A stretch of DNA of 64,000 bases from the NCBI GenBank assembly GCA_024277615.1, contig JAJRUW010000031.1:1-64000 (forward strand), given 5' to 3'. Made by a program: the position numbers and the translations under genes. Each line of letters starts with the position of its first letter. Within the stretch, counting starts at the first letter, position 1. This document shows positions 37,953 through 47,659 of this stretch, one piece after another. The notes beneath the pieces are model-generated. The model saw only the letters and a list, made by a program, of their open reading frames with translations. It searched no databases and was not told the DNA's origin. The DNA comes from Fidelibacterota bacterium. Lineage in GTDB: Bacteria > Fidelibacterota > Marinisomatia > SCGC-AAA003-L08 > JACNLC01.

Positions 37953-40145
37953 TCATGCGATTACTTCCATTGTGTTGTAACCGTAATTCTTAATAGCAAG
38001 AACTGAACCGGCCTCGGCCTCGGGCAGATCAGGAATTACTTTTTCGGAATCCCGTCTCTCCTGACGAAAATGCCTGCTGTCAGTTGCTCCTTTTTTGTCG
38101 AAGTCTTTCATGCGTACATCAAATTGTGAAATGAGATAGCCTTTGGAAGATAAATTTTCCAGGACTGCCGGCAGGACCCCAATAATAGAAGCCCGGGCCT
38201 CTTCCGAAGCTGCATACAGTGTAACGGCATGCTCATTAAGACTTTGTTCACATTCAATTTGTATTTGTCCCAAATTTCCCGTATCCAGTGTAAGCGAAAA
38301 ACTCCCGGATGGATTCGACCCGGGTGTCTGCATGCCCTCAGTCAGCCGCTGAGCCAACAATAGCGGGAAAATATCCCGGGTATTCCCCCATAGCGAGCCC
38401 GTTACCGACTTCATCCCGGGCGGTGTCATCAGCAGTGGCTTTACCACAGCCGGTAGTGGCGGGTTTGTAAGCGCTGATTTTCCACCGGCAGGATTGTCCC
38501 CATCAGGAAGAATCTTCCTGCCAATATCTAATACTGTCTCTCCTGCCGGCACTTTCCACTCTGCAGAAATCGTCTTTATCGGTGCTTTTGCCGAAGACCC
38601 GTCCTTTGTGTCTTCACCGGAGTAATTTCGGGTTGATTGATCGGAATAAACAAGATCTCCGGTTAATATGCTGTTCCTGATGGTTGCGGAGTTCTTTACG
38701 GCTGTCTTTCCGGTTACCGGTCGTCCCGATTTTGGTTCTTGCGCACTATCCGGGCGGGCTCTCAAATTTTGCTTAGTATTGCGGTTATTTTCCCTGAACT
38801 CCCGGCCTTTTATCGCTGTACGGGCAGCGACCAACTTTTCATCATTCCCGTAGGCTTGCTCTGGCAGTGATATCCTGTTCTCTTGATGATCATTTGCCGT
38901 TAAATGACTTGCTTTAAACCTGATTGCTGATTCCCTTGCCTGCAGGGTAGAAATATTCAGCCCGTTGCCCGGATGCTCCGCTTTTGTTAAACCCGCCGTA
39001 CGTTCACCACTCACAGGCCTGACTGATGGTGTCTGCTTTTGAAGGATTACACTGTTTCGGGAGTAAATTCGCCGCTGGTGTGGTTTATCAATATCAATTC
39101 CTGCCGTGTTCGTCCGGAGCGGATACCCGGAAATATCCGCCGTCCGTGGTGCAGCGGATTGCCTGGAAAATGAAAATCTTTCAGCGCTGTTTGAAATTTT
39201 TGATGGCAGTGGCGGCACATCGATTTTCCCGGCCCCTTTTATACTTAGATTATCCGGGAGCGTCTTTGCTTTTGTAATCCCGGATGGTAACCCGACCGCC
39301 TGCTTTTTGATGGTAGCAGCTGCCCGGGAGGATTTTAGTGATTTGAGTCCATCCAAACTGTGTCCTTCCCGTGAGACAGGCTTCTCCTGAAAAGCGGATT
39401 TCCACGGTATATGACTGCGTCTCCGGCCGGTTAGTGTTGTTGATGGCAGTGGTGGCACATCAATTTTAGCGGTCCCTTTAATTGGTATTTTTTGCAGGTG
39501 AGCTGTCGGTTCAGCTTCAGTCTCCGATAGCCCGGGTTTTGTTTTGTTCATGACGGTGCTGCCCGGCAAGGCAGAGATTTTATGCGATACTTTAACCGAA
39601 GTATTCTTTGAAATTCTATTTGTCAGGGGCCTTGCTGCAGGCTTCGTTTTATGCAGTATGTCCCTGGAGACACGAACCCCTGCTTTGTGGATAACACGCT
39701 TCTTCGAACCTGTAAGCCCTGTGGTTTCTGCACTTTTGTTGTAAGCATACTCAATCGTCTGCTCCCCGGATTGAGCACTTCTCCCTTCTGCAACCGGAAT
39801 ACTCTGCTGACCCTGCAACGGGTTCAGCATGCTGCCCTGATCTCCGCCGGTTAAAAGCTTGTCGGTTTTCCGGACTTTATAAGCATGCTCACGTGAAGTA
39901 ATTGTTGAGTGTGAAGTTTTTTCATCAACAGGACAGGATCCCGTAAAGGGCATATTTTGAAAATATTTCCGGAATTTGATCAGGCTTTCATTTGCATCAT
40001 TGTTTGAAAATGTTTTCAGCTTAGTTAGCAATTTGCCAAAGAGGTTCCCCGGGGATTCGTCTCCCAGTGCAGCAGGCACGTATCCCGCTTGCCCCAGGGG
40101 CGGTTTGGGGGCCGATATTATTTTATCAATTCTTCTCATCGGCAT
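37953..40145 (-). CDS. fliK: FliK-type flagellar hook-length control protein (730 aa)
   Basis: C-terminal GSFSLTLDTGNLGQIQIECEQSLNEHAVTLYAASEEARASIIGVLPAVLENLSSKGY; position upstream of flgD. Confidence 0.85.
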   Translation of the reverse strand: MPMRRIDKIISAPKPPLGQAGYVPAALGDESPGNLFGKLLTKLKTFSNNDANESLIKFRKYFQNMPFTGSCPVDEKTSHSTITSREHAYKVRKTDKLLTGGDQGSMLNPLQGQQSIPVAEGRSAQSGEQTIEYAYNKSAETTGLTGSKKRVIHKAGVRVSRDILHKTKPAARPLTNRISKNTSVKVSHKISALPGSTVMNKTKPGLSETEAEPTAHLQKIPIKGTAKIDVPPLPSTTLTGRRRSHIPWKSAFQEKPVSREGHSLDGLKSLKSSRAAATIKKQAVGLPSGITKAKTLPDNLSIKGAGKIDVPPLPSKISNSAERFSFSRQSAAPRTADISGYPLRTNTAGIDIDKPHQRRIYSRNSVILQKQTPSVRPVSGERTAGLTKAEHPGNGLNISTLQARESAIRFKASHLTANDHQENRISLPEQAYGNDEKLVAARTAIKGREFRENNRNTKQNLRARPDSAQEPKSGRPVTGKTAVKNSATIRNSILTGDLVYSDQSTRNYSGEDTKDGSSAKAPIKTISAEWKVPAGETVLDIGRKILPDGDNPAGGKSALTNPPLPAVVKPLLMTPPGMKSVTGSLWGNTRDIFPLLLAQRLTEGMQTPGSNPSGSFSLTLDTGNLGQIQIECEQSLNEHAVTLYAASEEARASIIGVLPAVLENLSSKGYLISQFDVRMKDFDKKGATDSRHFRQERRDSEKVIPDLPEAEAGSVLAIKNYGYNTMEVIA

Positions 40146-40683
40146 AATTTCCGGCTAACTGTTGAGTGATCAACGCAGCCCGCTCACTGGACAATGAATT
40201 CAAAATTATTTTTCTGGATCGACTGCTCATATTCTCATACAACGCGATAACCGTGACATCATCTACATTTTTCAGGATTGGTCGGATTTCATCCACCTTC
40301 ATGGATTCATACGTTTTGGCCAGTTCTTTAATTTTTTGTGCCTGCTTTTGTTTTTTTAATAATTTATCATTCAGATCATCCACAGTTGTTTTGTATTCTG
40401 ATAGAAGACCTGAAATAAATTGGTTGTTGTTGAGCAGGCTGTCACTAACTAATTTTGTATTAAAGAGTTCTCCCTTGATGCGTGCAATCTCTGCATTCAG
40501 TGTGTCAATCTCCGCCTGTTTTTGTGCTAGTATTTCGGGGTTGAGAGTGCCGTTTTCCGCCAGCAACTCTGGAGCAGCAGGTTCATTTTTAGATTGCATA
40601 TAGGTGAGCACTCCAAAAATGGCTCCAACCAAAATGATAAACACTACCACACCGAGGCCTAACCAGATCAGCAGCTTTTTCAT
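40126..40683 (-). CDS. MotE/MgtE-N-like flagellar chaperone-type membrane protein
   Basis: TM, coiled coil, then KVDEIRPILKNVDDVTVIALYENMSSRSRKIILNSLSSERAALITQQLAG; between fliJ and fliK. Confidence 0.75.
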   Translation of the reverse strand: MKKLLIWLGLGVVVFIILVGAIFGVLTYMQSKNEPAAPELLAENGTLNPEILAQKQAEIDTLNAEIARIKGELFNTKLVSDSLLNNNQFISGLLSEYKTTVDDLNDKLLKKQKQAQKIKELAKTYESMKVDEIRPILKNVDDVTVIALYENMSSRSRKIILNSLSSERAALITQQLAGNYADEKN

Positions 40684-41147
40684 CCGCTAATCTCCGTTTT
40701 CCGCTTTGCTGCAATCCTCAGGCCGATCTCACTTTCTTCCTTCTCCTGTGCCCTGTTAAGGCCCTTTATGTACCGCTGTAAATGTTGATCCTTCAGAATT
40801 TCAACAATTTTTTTCTCACGGGATGCTTTAAGAACTTCACTGCGATCTTTTTCCACCAATTGTACCGTTTTATCCACAGCGCTTTTCTTACCGCTTATCG
40901 ATTCGTTTAATTGTGACACATAATTACTGGTAACCTGCAGGGAATTGATCGTTAATCTGTCTCCCCGTTTTGTTCTCAAACGGGTTTCAGACAGCATTTC
41001 TTTTTTCCGCTCCTTTAGGACTTTGAGCTGATTTTTCTCCGTTTCAAGTCTCGACTGTGATCTTTTTAATTCGAGGGATCTCGTTTCTTCGATAATCTCC
41101 CGAACATTAAGGACTCTTTGCAGCGGAAACTGGAAATTCCTGGACAT
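40680..41147 (-). CDS. fliJ: Flagellar export chaperone FliJ
   Basis: FQFPLQRVLNVREIIEETRSLELKRSQ; coiled coil next to fliI. Confidence 0.9.
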   Translation of the reverse strand: MSRNFQFPLQRVLNVREIIEETRSLELKRSQSRLETEKNQLKVLKERKKEMLSETRLRTKRGDRLTINSLQVTSNYVSQLNESISGKKSAVDKTVQLVEKDRSEVLKASREKKIVEILKDQHLQRYIKGLNRAQEKEESEIGLRIAAKRKTEISG

Positions 41148-42478
41148 CAGTTCTTAATCTCCTCCGGAATGACTGCATATAAATTGTTGAGTGTCTGTTC
41201 CATATCAGATCTTTCATCGATTTCCTGGCGAAGGAAATTATTAATATCGTCAATATATTTTAGGGCCTGGTCAACTTTACGATTGCTGCCTGCCACATAA
41301 GCTCCGATATTGATCAAATCTTCCGATTTCTGGTATTCCGCCAGTAAGGATAAAATCTTTCTGGATTCTCTCTTTTGTTCCGTGGTTGAGATTTCGTTCT
41401 TAAGCCGGCTGACGCTGCTCAGCACGTCGATTGCAGGATAATGCCCCATATTTCCTAATTTTCTGGACAGTACGATATGACCGTCCAAAATGGCTCTGGC
41501 GGCATCGCTGATCGGTTCGTCCATATCACCACCTTCCACAAGAACCGTGTACAGGCCGGTAATGCTCCCCGTATCGTTACAGCCTGCACGTTCCAGCAGA
41601 CGTGGAAGCATTGCAAATACAGACGGTGTAAAACCCTTTGTTGTGGGTGGTTCTCCCACAGCCAGTCCAATTTCGCGCTGGGCTGTTGCCACTCTCGTAA
41701 GAGAATCCATCAGTAACATGACATCCAGGGCCTGATCTCTAAAATATTCTGCAATGGCGGTGGCAATTAACGCTCCTTTAACCCTCACCATGGCAGCCTG
41801 ATCTGAAGTGGCCACTACTACAACCGAGCGTTTAAGTCCTTCCGGCCCCAGATCCCGCTCGATAAATTCTTTGACTTCACGACCACGTTCACCAATTAGG
41901 GCAATCACATTGACTGCGGCATTCGTATATCTGGACATCATTCCCAGTAATACCGACTTACCTACACCGCTGCCGGCAAAGATCCCAACCCGCTGACCCT
42001 TCCCGATTGTTACCAGTCCGTCAATTGCTCTAACGCCTGTACTCAGCGGTTCGGTTATCCGCTTACGATTTAGAGGATCGGGCGGATTATTATAAACCGG
42101 CTGTTTGTATTTCGCTTCTATTGGTCCTTTACCATCAATGGGATTCCCCAATCCGTCAATTACGCGCCCAAGTAGTCCTGCTCCGACAGGTACTGTCAAG
42201 GGTTGTGGGCTGGTCCGGACAAGTGCACCCGGAGAAATCCCAACTGTTTCGCTGAACGGAAGCAGCAGCGCCCGGTTACCGTGGAACCCCACGATTTCCG
42301 CTTTTATCAACTTGCCTTCCCGGGTTTTTACTTCGCATAATTCTCCCAATGTGCCGCCGGGCAGAGTAGCCTCTATAACCAGCCCGACGACCTGAGATAC
42401 TTTACCGTCCAGTTGAACGGTCTGCATCGTTTCGAGCAAACGATTGTAATCTTTAAACTGATGAAGGATTTTATTCAA
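41147..42478 (-). CDS. fliI: Flagellum-specific ATP synthase FliI
   Basis: GQRVGIFAGSGVGKSVLLGMM; LIGERGREVKEFIERDL. Confidence 0.98.
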   Translation of the reverse strand: MNKILHQFKDYNRLLETMQTVQLDGKVSQVVGLVIEATLPGGTLGELCEVKTREGKLIKAEIVGFHGNRALLLPFSETVGISPGALVRTSPQPLTVPVGAGLLGRVIDGLGNPIDGKGPIEAKYKQPVYNNPPDPLNRKRITEPLSTGVRAIDGLVTIGKGQRVGIFAGSGVGKSVLLGMMSRYTNAAVNVIALIGERGREVKEFIERDLGPEGLKRSVVVVATSDQAAMVRVKGALIATAIAEYFRDQALDVMLLMDSLTRVATAQREIGLAVGEPPTTKGFTPSVFAMLPRLLERAGCNDTGSITGLYTVLVEGGDMDEPISDAARAILDGHIVLSRKLGNMGHYPAIDVLSSVSRLKNEISTTEQKRESRKILSLLAEYQKSEDLINIGAYVAGSNRKVDQALKYIDDINNFLRQEIDERSDMEQTLNNLYAVIPEEIKN

Positions 42479-43187
42479 TTATTTCCTGACTTAGCATTTT
42501 GTTTTCTATGTTTTGCAATTGTCGCGTAATCAGTCCTTCCAGAATATAGTCTTCGGTTTCAACAACGCACTCACCTGGTTTAAGGTCATCTTTCCCCACA
42601 AGACTGACAGCACCGGGTAATCGTTTCTGTACCTGGTTCTCAACCTTGGCTATATTCGATACCTGTTTGGGGTTGAGGTAAATTGTGATTTTATTCTGGT
42701 CGGTCACCTCACTCAGCAATTTCCCGATCTGCCTTTTGACAACCGCATCATAAACATCGGCATGTTTCAGTTCCTGACCTATAATTTTCTCAGCTATTTT
42801 GATTGAAAGCCGTACGAGAGGTTTACCCAGCTTTTGCAGGGTCTGGCGGTACTGGTTATCCAGAGAGCCGGTGGCGGATAAAAATTCTTTTGAAAGATTG
42901 TCGATTTGAACTCTTATCTCTTTAATCCCGATTTCCTTGCCCTCTTCAAACCCGGCCTGAAAGGATTCCTCCCGGGCTCTTTGTAGTGAAGATTCCAAAT
43001 TTTTAACCCGGTTTTCATATTCGACAATTCTTTCGCCGGTTCCACCATTCCCTCTTTTCTTGCCGTTAAGCGTCCAGTCGTGATCATCTAGTATTGAAAT
43101 AGGTTCGTCCATGGATTTTTCAATCCTCACCGAGGCTTCTGCCAGGCCGATGACTCTTCTGTTGATTTTAATATGTTTAACGGTCAT
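42471..43187 (-). CDS. fliH: Flagellar assembly protein FliH
   Basis: QAGFEEGKEIGIKE...LVRLSIKIAEKIIGQEL; between fliG and fliI. Confidence 0.92.
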   Translation of the reverse strand: MTVKHIKINRRVIGLAEASVRIEKSMDEPISILDDHDWTLNGKKRGNGGTGERIVEYENRVKNLESSLQRAREESFQAGFEEGKEIGIKEIRVQIDNLSKEFLSATGSLDNQYRQTLQKLGKPLVRLSIKIAEKIIGQELKHADVYDAVVKRQIGKLLSEVTDQNKITIYLNPKQVSNIAKVENQVQKRLPGAVSLVGKDDLKPGECVVETEDYILEGLITRQLQNIENKMLSQEIIE

Positions 43188-44236
43188 TCGATGATTTCCT
43201 CTTCCTCCACACCGCGGCCTATGACGATCTCTCCTGTTTCCTCCAACTGGTGAATGATGTCAAGAACCTGCTTTTGGGCTGCTTCAACATCTCTTACCCT
43301 GACAGGCCCGAGGTATTGCAGCTCATCCCGCAGCATCTCAGCCGCTCTTTCAGACATACAGCTGAAAATCTTTTCTTTGAGCTCGTTGCTGGTAGATTTG
43401 AGGGCCAGTGCAATAGTTTTTGAATCGACCTCTTTGATAATGCGCTGAATTGAAGTATCCGGGAGTTTGTGGATATCTTCAAACAGGAACATCAGGCTGG
43501 TTATCTCTTCGGAAAGTTCCGGATCCACTTCTTTTAAATTGCTGAGGATATTTTTCTCAGCAGCCCGGGTAGTGGAATTCAGGATCTCTGCAACTGCTTC
43601 TGCACCGCCCTGACGCCGCAGTCCACCGCCAAAAACGGTTCCAATCTGATCCCGGATTACCTCTTCAATATCGGCGATCAACTCCGGAGAAGTTTTCTCC
43701 ATCGTAGCCAGACGATAGGCAATCTCGCTCTGAGTTTCTTCGGGCATCTCCGAAAGCAGCGCTGCAGCCTGGGTCGGTTTTAAATTGGCCAGGATGAGGG
43801 CCGTGGTTTGCGGATGTTCATTTTGTAAAAAACTGAGCAGCTGTTTATCATCAACTGTCTGCAGCAGATAAAACGCACTAACTTCTGTCGTAGCTTCAAC
43901 TCTTTTAATAATCTCATCAGCTCGTTTATGACCCCAGGCGCTTTCGAGAACCTTTTTAGCATAATCCAGACCACCCTGTACAATATATTGATTGGCCAGC
44001 ATAAGCTGATAGAATTCTTCTATTACTTCGCTTAATACTTCAGCCGGAATATCCTTAAGTTTTGCGATCTCGATGGTGACCTTTTCGATTTCCTGTTCCG
44101 TAAAATTTTTCATTACCTGGGCTGCATTTTGCACTCCCATGGCAACAATTACCAACGCCGCCTTTTGAAGAGGGGCTAACTGGGTTCGGATTTCCTGGCT
44201 CATCTCTACTGCCGCATTTGCATCTGTGTCAACCAT
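43184..44236 (-). CDS. fliG: Flagellar motor switch protein FliG
   Basis: LQNEHPQTTALILANLKPTQAAALLSEMPEETQSEIAYRLATME. Confidence 0.98.
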   Translation of the reverse strand: MVDTDANAAVEMSQEIRTQLAPLQKAALVIVAMGVQNAAQVMKNFTEQEIEKVTIEIAKLKDIPAEVLSEVIEEFYQLMLANQYIVQGGLDYAKKVLESAWGHKRADEIIKRVEATTEVSAFYLLQTVDDKQLLSFLQNEHPQTTALILANLKPTQAAALLSEMPEETQSEIAYRLATMEKTSPELIADIEEVIRDQIGTVFGGGLRRQGGAEAVAEILNSTTRAAEKNILSNLKEVDPELSEEITSLMFLFEDIHKLPDTSIQRIIKEVDSKTIALALKSTSNELKEKIFSCMSERAAEMLRDELQYLGPVRVRDVEAAQKQVLDIIHQLEETGEIVIGRGVEEEEIIE

Positions 44237-45807
44237 GATCGTATTAACCTCGCTGCGTCCTCCGGACTTTCCTTTGCGTAAGTGACAACATCTTCCGTCA
44301 TTCTGTCTTTGGCCTTGAGCTTTGCCCTGGCCTCAGGACTCAATTTTGTTATATATGCGTCTTCCGATACTTCCCTTTCGTCTATACCAGCAGTCAGGCC
44401 TGTCAGGTTTTCAACTCCGGGCAGTGCTGCAGTTGTCGTGGCAGCTGTCAGTTCCGGGAAGATCGTCGCAGTGTTTTTTAACAGTTTTCGCATGATGAAC
44501 AGGGCAAATAAAACAGAAATACCTACAAGAACTTTGTTGATGACATCCGCCCACATTTCACCGGTCATTGATGCCCGGGCATAACCGTCTTCTGAATCTG
44601 CACCTGAGCGGTCAAACTGCATATTTTTGACTTCCACAACGTCCCCTCTCTCGGCAGAATACCCTACGGCACTGGCAACGAGAGCTGAGATTTGATCCAA
44701 TTCGGATTGATTTCTGGCAATGTATTCCCTGGTCTCTTCACCATCCGGCCCTGATGAGATTTTATAATATCCGTCCACAGCCACAGCCACGGAAAGTTTT
44801 TGAATGGCACCAATATTATTCTGGTAGTGTTCAACCGTCTTATTGATTTCGTAATTTGTCAGTAAATCTTCGTTGGAGTGATGCTGACTGGTATTGCTGA
44901 GTGTATCGGAACTGGAAGTTGTCTCCGTATGTCTTTCCTCACTGATGACGGCCACATTTTCAGGATCGTAAATTTCCGCCGTACGTTCAATCTGTTCAAA
45001 ATTTAATTCAACCGAAACTTCAACCACAGAGTGGTTTAAGCCAACAATACTTTCTACAATTTTATTGACTTTTTGCTTATATTTTTCCTCCAGAGAATTC
45101 TTCATTTCCCATTGATTTGCAACACTGCCCAGGTCTGCATCTTCGGATGAATTCTTGTTGAGTAATTTCCCATCCTCATCCAGAAGAACAACATTATCTT
45201 TTGTAATGCCCTCAACACAGTTTGCTACCAGAGATGTAATACCCTTGATCTGCTGACTGCTCAGAGTGTTGCCGGGTTTCAAATTCAGGGCCACGGAAGC
45301 AGAACCACTATTTTCCTTTTCAAATAATTTACCTTCCGGAAGGTTCAGGTGAACGCGACAACTTCTGATGACATCGAATTGTGAGATCGTTTTTGCCAGT
45401 TCGCCTTCCAAAGCCCTCCGCATATTAATCTTCTGCATAAATGTCGTTTGACCGATTTTCTGATTGTCAAACACCTTCCAGCCTTCGGTCAAAGAGCCCG
45501 TCATCCCCTTACCGGCAAGCGTCAGACGGAGCTCGTCCACATTGCCGGCCGGTACCAGAATGGTTTTCCCGTTATTCTCAAGCTTAAAGGGAATGCTCTC
45601 ACTACGTATCTCACTGATCATATTATCTGCTACGGATGGCTCCAGATTGGTGTACAAAACCGTGAATTCAGGTTTGTTTGCCCAGGTGACGAGTGAGACG
45701 ATTACCGCCACAATACCGACAACGACTGTAACGATGACCATCCGCTGTGCCAGCGAGTACTTCCCCATTATTCTACTTAATATTGAAAATAGCTGATCCA
45801 TTTGCAC
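44206..45807 (-). CDS. fliF: Flagellar MS-ring protein FliF
   Basis: EFTVLYTNLEPSVADNMISEIRSESIPFKLENNGKTILVPAGNVDELRLTLAGKGM. Confidence 0.97.
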   Translation of the reverse strand: MQMDQLFSILSRIMGKYSLAQRMVIVTVVVGIVAVIVSLVTWANKPEFTVLYTNLEPSVADNMISEIRSESIPFKLENNGKTILVPAGNVDELRLTLAGKGMTGSLTEGWKVFDNQKIGQTTFMQKINMRRALEGELAKTISQFDVIRSCRVHLNLPEGKLFEKENSGSASVALNLKPGNTLSSQQIKGITSLVANCVEGITKDNVVLLDEDGKLLNKNSSEDADLGSVANQWEMKNSLEEKYKQKVNKIVESIVGLNHSVVEVSVELNFEQIERTAEIYDPENVAVISEERHTETTSSSDTLSNTSQHHSNEDLLTNYEINKTVEHYQNNIGAIQKLSVAVAVDGYYKISSGPDGEETREYIARNQSELDQISALVASAVGYSAERGDVVEVKNMQFDRSGADSEDGYARASMTGEMWADVINKVLVGISVLFALFIMRKLLKNTATIFPELTAATTTAALPGVENLTGLTAGIDEREVSEDAYITKLSPEARAKLKAKDRMTEDVVTYAKESPEDAARLIRSWLTQMQMRQ

Positions 45808-45825
45808 CCTTCTGCTGATTATTTA

Positions 45826-46143
45826 TTAAACCTGCATGCGTTGAATTTCTTTATATGAATCCAATAATCGGCTGCGAATTTCCAGCAGCAGTTGAAAGTT
45901 CAGTTTTGACTCCTCAAGACGCGTCATGGCTTCCGCCAGGTTCTCGGATTTCCCTTCAACAACATCAGCCACTTTTTTCCCGGCTGTTTTCTGGCTCTGA
46001 TTTACTGCAGACAGGAAATCCTTGATCGTCTCCGAAAAACTGACTTTTTCTCCGGGTCGCTGTTCCGCTGCAGCGAGATTCTTTGAACCCGCTTGTTTAA
46101 TGATGTTTTGAGTTAATCCGGAAATATTATTTATGTTCGACAT
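45826..46143 (-). CDS. fliE: Flagellar hook-basal body protein FliE
   Basis: FSETIKDFLSAVNQSQKTAGKKVADVVEGKSENLAEAMTRLEESKLNFQLLLEIRSRLLDSYKEIQRMQV. Confidence 0.95.
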   Translation of the reverse strand: MSNINNISGLTQNIIKQAGSKNLAAAEQRPGEKVSFSETIKDFLSAVNQSQKTAGKKVADVVEGKSENLAEAMTRLEESKLNFQLLLEIRSRLLDSYKEIQRMQV

Positions 46144-46146
46144 ATC

Positions 46147-46434
46147 TCACCCCTTTAAATCGATTAGATGACCTCTGTTAATCAGACTTACTTTATTTTT
46201 ATTGTAGAAATTGAGATCTTCGGGCTTTTCACTCCCAAAGAGCATGTACAGAGTTGTTTTTTCCTGACTGGAAAGTACGACCGAAGGAGATTTTTCACGC
46301 TGAATTTTTACGCTCTCTTCCGGCTTTTCCACCTCAGGAAATTTTTCCCGGATGTTGATTCCGGTCTGATGATCAATATTTCTTGAATATCGATCCGCTA
46401 TATAATCATTTCGAACATGAATTGGAATCTTCAT
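46147..46434 (-). CDS. Hypothetical protein (95 aa) between flgC and fliE
   Basis: Intact, 3-bp spacing to fliE; VVLSSQEKTTLYMLFGSEKPEDLNFYNKNKVSLINRGHLIDLKG. Confidence 0.6.
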   Translation of the reverse strand: MKIPIHVRNDYIADRYSRNIDHQTGINIREKFPEVEKPEESVKIQREKSPSVVLSSQEKTTLYMLFGSEKPEDLNFYNKNKVSLINRGHLIDLKG

Positions 46435-46441
46435 AGCTAAC

Positions 46442-46939
46442 TTAAATTTCCAGAGTTTTCTTTGCTACCTGTTTTACCGCATTGATTACACTCACATTTG
46501 CTTCATAGGCTCTGCTGGCAGAAACCATATCCACCATTTCCTCGATAATGTTTATATCCGGCATGTGTATATATCCGTTCTCATCCGCCTCAGGATGATC
46601 CGGATCATAAACCAGTTTCTCACCACCGACTTCTTTAACTTCGTAAGGTTGGCCCTTACCGGTAAGGCTGTCACCCGTTGTATTCCTCACAGAGCTCCCG
46701 GGCAAATGGTGCTCCTTCAACCGCCGCATTTGAAGCACAAACTGGGTCCTGAAATTACCCTCTGATGCCATTCCTGCAGGCTTGTCCACAACTTCTTTTC
46801 GTCGATAAACCTTCCCTGATCCATCGGGTAATTTTTTTGCATTTGCAACATTTTCAGAGATAACCTCAAGACGCTTCATTTGTGAGGACAAACCCCTGTA
46901 TGTCGTTTTTAAAGACGAAAATATTCCACCTGTTTTCAT
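46442..46939 (-). CDS. flgC: Flagellar basal body rod protein FlgC
   Basis: YIHMPDINIIEEMVDMVSASRAYEANVSVINAVKQVAKKTLEI. Confidence 0.95.
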   Translation of the reverse strand: MKTGGIFSSLKTTYRGLSSQMKRLEVISENVANAKKLPDGSGKVYRRKEVVDKPAGMASEGNFRTQFVLQMRRLKEHHLPGSSVRNTTGDSLTGKGQPYEVKEVGGEKLVYDPDHPEADENGYIHMPDINIIEEMVDMVSASRAYEANVSVINAVKQVAKKTLEI

Positions 46940-46950
46940 GCTGATACTCC

Positions 46951-47331
46951 TTAACGATTCCGGCCTAAGATGGCAGAGGACAGACCGGCATAGTATCGTC
47001 TGAGAACCTTGCTGACAAATTCATGTTTGATCTGGTTGGCTGCCAGATCACTCATCTCACGTGTCAGGTCAACTTCCCCTTCACCATTTGCTTCGGATTG
47101 AGCCAATTTTTTGAACCTGGAATTTGCCAGATGTCTGGGATCCGTGACTTTTAGACGGTTGTCATCCATTTCCTCCTTCAATACTGCAGAGAAATCTGTA
47201 TCGATCCTTCTGAAACTGGGATTATTAACATTGGCAATATTTTCCGCAATAGCCGCTCGCTCCTGACCATAGGTTTCCAGAGCTTTTTTCAGTAATTGAG
47301 AATTATTTGTGTTAAAAAGTTTTAGTTCCAT
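46951..47331 (-). CDS. flgB: Flagellar basal body rod protein FlgB
   Basis: MELKLFNTNNSQLLKKALETYGQERAAIAENIANVNNPSFRRIDTDF; start placed at the internal ATG (ORF track extends to 47352). Confidence 0.95.
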   Translation of the reverse strand: MELKLFNTNNSQLLKKALETYGQERAAIAENIANVNNPSFRRIDTDFSAVLKEEMDDNRLKVTDPRHLANSRFKKLAQSEANGEGEVDLTREMSDLAANQIKHEFVSKVLRRYYAGLSSAILGRNR

Positions 47332-47346
47332 AGTTAACGACACGTG

Positions 47347-47363
47347 TTTCAATTGTCGTGCCG
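47347..47363 (-). promoter_or_regulatory. Weak sigma54-type promoter candidate upstream of flgB operon
   Basis: Minus strand CGGCACGACAATTGAA: GG-N10-GA; would give a very short leader. Confidence 0.3.
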
Positions 47364-47505
47364 ATACATGGCGGTTTTGGACTGCCGACCGTATTTATAA
47401 ATCCGGCATCAACTAATCAATTTATTATTCGTGATTTACTAAATCGGGAAGGAAATAATCAGACGTAAATAATTCACTTGCAAAATATCAGTGAGTGGAA
47501 ACGGC

Positions 47506-47543
47506 GGAAAAATTTTCCAAACGGGAGGTGAAATAATTCCCGT
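47506..47543. promoter_or_regulatory. Tandem inverted repeats, candidate enhancer (UAS) upstream of flgB
   Basis: GGAAAAATTTTCC (47506-47518, identical to 33319-33331) and ACGGGA-N11-TCCCGT (47521-47543). Confidence 0.5.
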
Positions 47544-47570
47544 AAGATATTGAAGAATCAGTGATTATTC

Positions 47571-47590
47571 CGCCTATAGCCCAATAGGCG
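47571..47590 (-). terminator. Small hairpin, possible terminator after sigma54 activator gene
   Basis: CGCCTAT-N6-ATAGGCG; no strong T tract. Confidence 0.3.
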
Positions 47591-47659
47591 TACATGTGTA
47601 TCTTTATAGCTCTTTAGGGTAGCCGGTAGTATATATATGTTACCTGTCCTCGCAGAATA

